Shown here one piece after another: positions 60,581-64,000 of a stretch of DNA of 64,000 bases. Position numbers and translations under genes: made by a program. Under the pieces are notes generated by a model that did no database searches, was not told the DNA's origin, and saw nothing but the letters and a program-made list of their open reading frames with translations. Position 1 is the stretch's first letter, and each line of letters opens with the position of its first letter. The DNA is from Trichaptum fuscoviolaceum (Eukaryota; Basidiomycota; Agaricomycetes; Hymenochaetales; Trichaptaceae): assembly GCA_910574455.1 (NCBI GenBank), contig CAJSYZ010000002.1, forward strand, positions 5,295,671-5,359,670. The letters run 5' to 3'.

Positions 60581-63500
60581 ATGCCGCCAAGGCGCACAAC
60601 CCGCAAGGCCTCTGTCGCGCCGTCCACTGGGTCACCTGAACCCGAATCCACGTCTGGCCGTTCTAGTCGATCAGCAGCAACGAAACGTAAACGCACAGAG
60701 GCAGAGCTCGAGAAAGTTTTGGAGGCAGAGAATGAAGTTAAAGCATCCGAGGATGATGAGGCACCACGCAAGCCAAGCTCAAGGGTACGCAAGACCACAA
60801 CGCGTCAACCCTCCGCAACAAGAGGAAAGGGCCGAGCTACCACGGCACGGAAGGTGTCTGCGCAGAGTATAGTAGAAGAAGAAGAAGATGCACCATCTCC
60901 TCCGAAGAAAACGAAAAGACGGTCCGGAATGATTACCGAAGACGATGAGGAAGAAGACATCGACGACCCGCAGCCAAAGCGGGTGAGTGCGCGGACAAAA
61001 CCACCGAGTCGCGTCCCCGCTCGCTCAAGAAAGGTCACGGAAACCATTGAATCGGATGAAGAGGCTGGAGATGATGCTGTGATCCAGGAAGATTCTTCAG
61101 AAGACGAACAACCAAAGCGTACGGTGCGTGGTACGAAGCAGACAGTTCGAGGGTCATCGAAGAAAGTATCAAGCACACGCTCCACCAAAACGAAGGTGAA
61201 GAAAGAGTTGACCGAGGAGGCGGAGGAAAGTGCGGTAATAGATTCGGAGGCTGAAGAATTGAAGGATCAGGATTCACCGTCAAGTAACAAACCCACATCG
61301 ACAGGATTAGGGGAACAGGGTCCTATCTCTGTCCCAACCACGGACGCGGAAGAGCAAGAAGTAGAGGAAATAGCTACCCCACGAGCTGCGACGCGCATTG
61401 CCCCTCGTTCCGCCATGCTTGCCATTCCCAAGGAGAAGGACGAATCGGACGATGAACCAGAACGGTCCCTTCTGGATGACCTTCCGACTTCAGCAGCTGC
61501 CAAACCGATGTTGTCTGCCGCACCCCAACCTCCTGTGCCTGTCGAGCCTCAGGGACCGAAGTCACGTCTAGTCATTCATAAGATGGTTTTAGTGAATTTC
61601 AAAAGCTACGCAGGAAGGCAGGTCATTGGGCCCTTTCACAAGGTTGGCAGTGGTATTTATTACATCTCAAAATTAGTTTACTGAAATGATATTATCTAGT
61701 CCTTCTCAGCCATTGTTGGTCCCAACGGCTCGGGAAAGTCGAACACAATCGATGCGCTCCTTTTCGTGTTTGGCTACCGAGCATCGAAAATGCGTCAGGG
61801 AAAGCTTTCTGAACTAATTCACAATTCTGCGAACTACCCTGATTTGGATGAATGTTCCGTTGAAGTCCATTTCAGGGAGATCATCGACCTGGTACGTGGC
61901 TAAATCTTTGTTTACATTCCATTGCTCACGACACCATCAGCCTGGGCCAGATGCCTACGAAGTTGTACCAAATTCGCAGTTAGTCGTCGCACGTTATGCA
62001 TACAAAAGCAATGCAAGCAAATACACAATCAACGAGCGGACTAGCTCTTTTACAGAGGTCACAACCTTGTTGAAGGGACGCGGCATCGACCTCGATCATA
62101 AGCGTTTCCTCATCCTTCAGGTATATACCTCTTAGTTTTTAGATGAAAGGATGAGACTGAGCCTTGATCGAAGGGAGAAGTAGAGTCAATCGCACAGATG
62201 AAGCCGAAAGCTGCTAACGAGCACGAAGACGGCCTACTTGAATACCTTGAGGATATCATCGGCACGTCCCGCTATAAAGAGCCTATTGAGCAGGCCCTTG
62301 TAGAACTTGATGCCCTCGGTGAAGTTCGTACGGAGAAACTCAACCGACTGCGCATCGTCGAACGCGAGAAAAACTCTCTCGAGGAGAAAAAACGCGAGGC
62401 AGAGGAGTACTTACGTCTGCAGAATGAATATGTGCGGGCTCAAAGTCGTTTGTACCAATTCTATCTATGGAAGTGCCTTGAGAGGGAACAAGAACTCAAC
62501 GAAACAATTGTGAGCTCTTTATCGCTATGCAAAGACATCTTACTCATGGCGTCGTTAGGAAACACTCGAGAGCGAGCTTCAAGAAGAGACTGACAGGAAC
62601 AAGGATGATATTAGCCATTGTGAGCTACTCGAAAAACATTACAAAGAACGTGGTGAAGCGTACGAGGTAGGCCATATCATGCCCATTTGATTCTCGTGCT
62701 AATCCTGCAAATAGGCAGTCAAGGAAGCGGCTGCTATAGCTGTCAAAGATCTTAGCGTCCACGAAAAACAACAAGTGAACTTGACAGAACGGAAGAAGCA
62801 TGCAACTGGGAAGGCTAAGAAACTCAAGAAGGCTATCCATGAGGTGATATTTTCTTCATATCAGCTGATTGCGCAACACAGCTCATATTATCACAGGACC
62901 AAAAAGGCAAAGATGAAGCTGTTCGTTTCGTTGAGACGAACATCGAGAAGATGGAAAAGGAGAGAAAAAAGTTGGCGGACTTGGAAGAGTCTCTGTCCAA
63001 TGAGGAGAAGGTGATGGAAGAGATTCGTGATAGTCTGAAAGGTACGGCAAGTCCGCGTCAACTAACTAGAAACATTCTCATTCATCCTACCAGACAAAAC
63101 GCAAGTCTACCATGACCAGATTGAGGTTAAGCAACGGGAATTGCAACCGTGGACTGCCAAGATCAATCAGAAGCAGACTGAGATTGATGTGGCCGTCAGC
63201 GAAAGAGATGCTCTATCGAAGAAGGCGGAGGAGGTCCGAGCCCTCCGGAAGGAGGCTGTTGGAGCTCTGGAGAATCTTCAAGCCGAATATGCTGCCAAGG
63301 TATTTTACTTTCTTGCACATGAACACAATGTATCGAAATTTACGCTTGACTGTCACAGGATCAAGAGAAAAAGGATCTAAACAAGAGGAAGGTTGATCTT
63401 CAAACGGAGAAGAGCTCCGGAGAGAAAAAGCTGCAGGTAATGTCTTATCCTATCCACGGCAAAAGCCTTGTTGTGACAGTGGTTTTTAGGGTCTTCAAAG

Positions 63501-64000
63501 GAATGTTGAAGAACTGCGCGGGAAGGCTTCATCGACGAGGCAAAAGGCGGATGAGGCAAAAGCCTCGCAGGCAGCAAGCACGTCGCAGAACAAGGTACTT
63601 GATAGCTTGACAAAACTTCGTAATACAGGACGCATATCTGGCTTTCATGTAAGTCGACATACTCGTCAAAGAAGGGAGATGCAAAGCTAATGCTTTTGTT
63701 TAGGGACGTTTGGGAAGCCTTGGAACCATCGCCGAGAAGTATGATGTCGCCATCTCGACAGCCTGCCCCGGACTTAACAATCTAATTGTCGACACGGTCG
63801 ATCAAGGTCAAGCGTGTATCGAATATTTGCGAAAGCAAAACATCGGACGAGCTTCGTTCATCGTGCTCGAAAAGCTTGCTCATACGAACGGTCTTGAGAA
63901 GATCGCTACGCCTGAAAACGTACCTCGTCTATTCGATCTCATCAAACCGAAGGAGCCGAAATTTGCTCCAGCATTTTATAAGGCCATTGGTAACACGCTT
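60581..64000 (+). CDS. SMC4: Condensin subunit SMC4, 5' part (cut by window end)
   Basis: Exons: 60581-61642, 61700-61891, 61941-62120, 62174-62509, 62559-62666, 62715-62843, 62897-63041, 63094-63299, 63359-63436, 63490-63648, and 63704 to the window edge. The N-terminal 330 residues are a long acidic/basic tail (MPPRRTTRKAS..., KKTKRRSGMITEDDEEEDID), longer than in yeast Smc4. The head follows: VLVNFKSYAGRQVIGPFHK, Walker A GPNGSGKSN, ALLFVFGYRASKMRQGKLSELIHNS, VARYAYKSNASKYTINE, and LEYLEDIIGTSRY, which are SMC4-specific. A coiled coil follows, and the window ends inside the hinge (GRLGSLGTIAEKYDVAIS, NIGRASFIVLEK). By family it pairs with Smc2 to compact chromosomes. The second coil and the Walker B half lie outside the window. 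Confidence 0.96.

Overview
This is a nuclear window from a basidiomycete fungus, most likely Agaricomycetes. Genes are broken by many short introns (mostly 45-70 nt, GT..AG, CTRAC-type branch points). Histone H3, SMC4, Snf1, an Ark/Prk-type kinase and a CDP-alcohol phosphotransferase all read as fungal orthologues. The TKL-type kinase, the DUF4419 protein, the fasciclin protein and the tannase/feruloyl esterase fit the same group. The species cannot be fixed from the sequence. All exon maps were made by eye from splice signals and reading frame; every multi-exon model listed with exon coordinates sums to a whole number of codons, except SMC4, which is cut by the window edge.

Layout. 1-13.2 kb is almost gene-free. 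It is rich in simple repeats and in short odd-length palindromes (TGCCA-S-TGGCA, AGCCT-S-AGGCT, GACTC-S-GAGTC, AACTT-S-AAGTT, where S is C or G). Its only convincing gene encodes a 61-aa Cys-containing protein behind a TATA box. 13.2-16.3 kb is a peroxisomal (SKL-ending) enoyl-CoA hydratase with two oversized introns. 16.3-23.6 kb is mostly gene-poor, with one small heat-shock protein at 20.8-21.3 kb that has heat-shock elements upstream.

23.6-34.3 kb is gene-dense: exonuclease V (EXO5) divergent from an Ark1/Prk1/AAK1-type kinase, then a kinase with an N-terminal WH1-like domain, then a conserved-looking protein of unknown function. 34.56-37.67 kb is a complete pogo-like DNA transposon with terminal inverted repeats and a TA duplication, whose transposase has a one-base frameshift. 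38.1-42.8 kb holds a tannase/feruloyl esterase and a choline/ethanolamine phosphotransferase.

43.1-46.5 kb is a divergent histone H3 / Snf1 pair. 46.9-57.7 kb holds a secreted fasciclin protein, a three-zinc-finger plus RING protein, a DUF4419 protein and a psi-producing oxygenase (dioxygenase-P450 fusion) that has lost its P450 haem-thiolate cysteine. 58.0-64.0 kb holds a divergent pair of coiled-coil proteins of unknown function and the 5' two-thirds of the condensin subunit SMC4, cut by the window edge.

The genes do not form one pathway or cluster. They are mainly housekeeping functions (DNA repair, chromatin, kinase signalling, lipid synthesis, beta-oxidation) with a few secreted or oxylipin functions. 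The most unusual things are the palindrome families in the gene-poor left arm, the WH1-kinase fusion, two introns below 30 nt, the exon-duplicated zinc fingers and the thiolate-less oxygenase.
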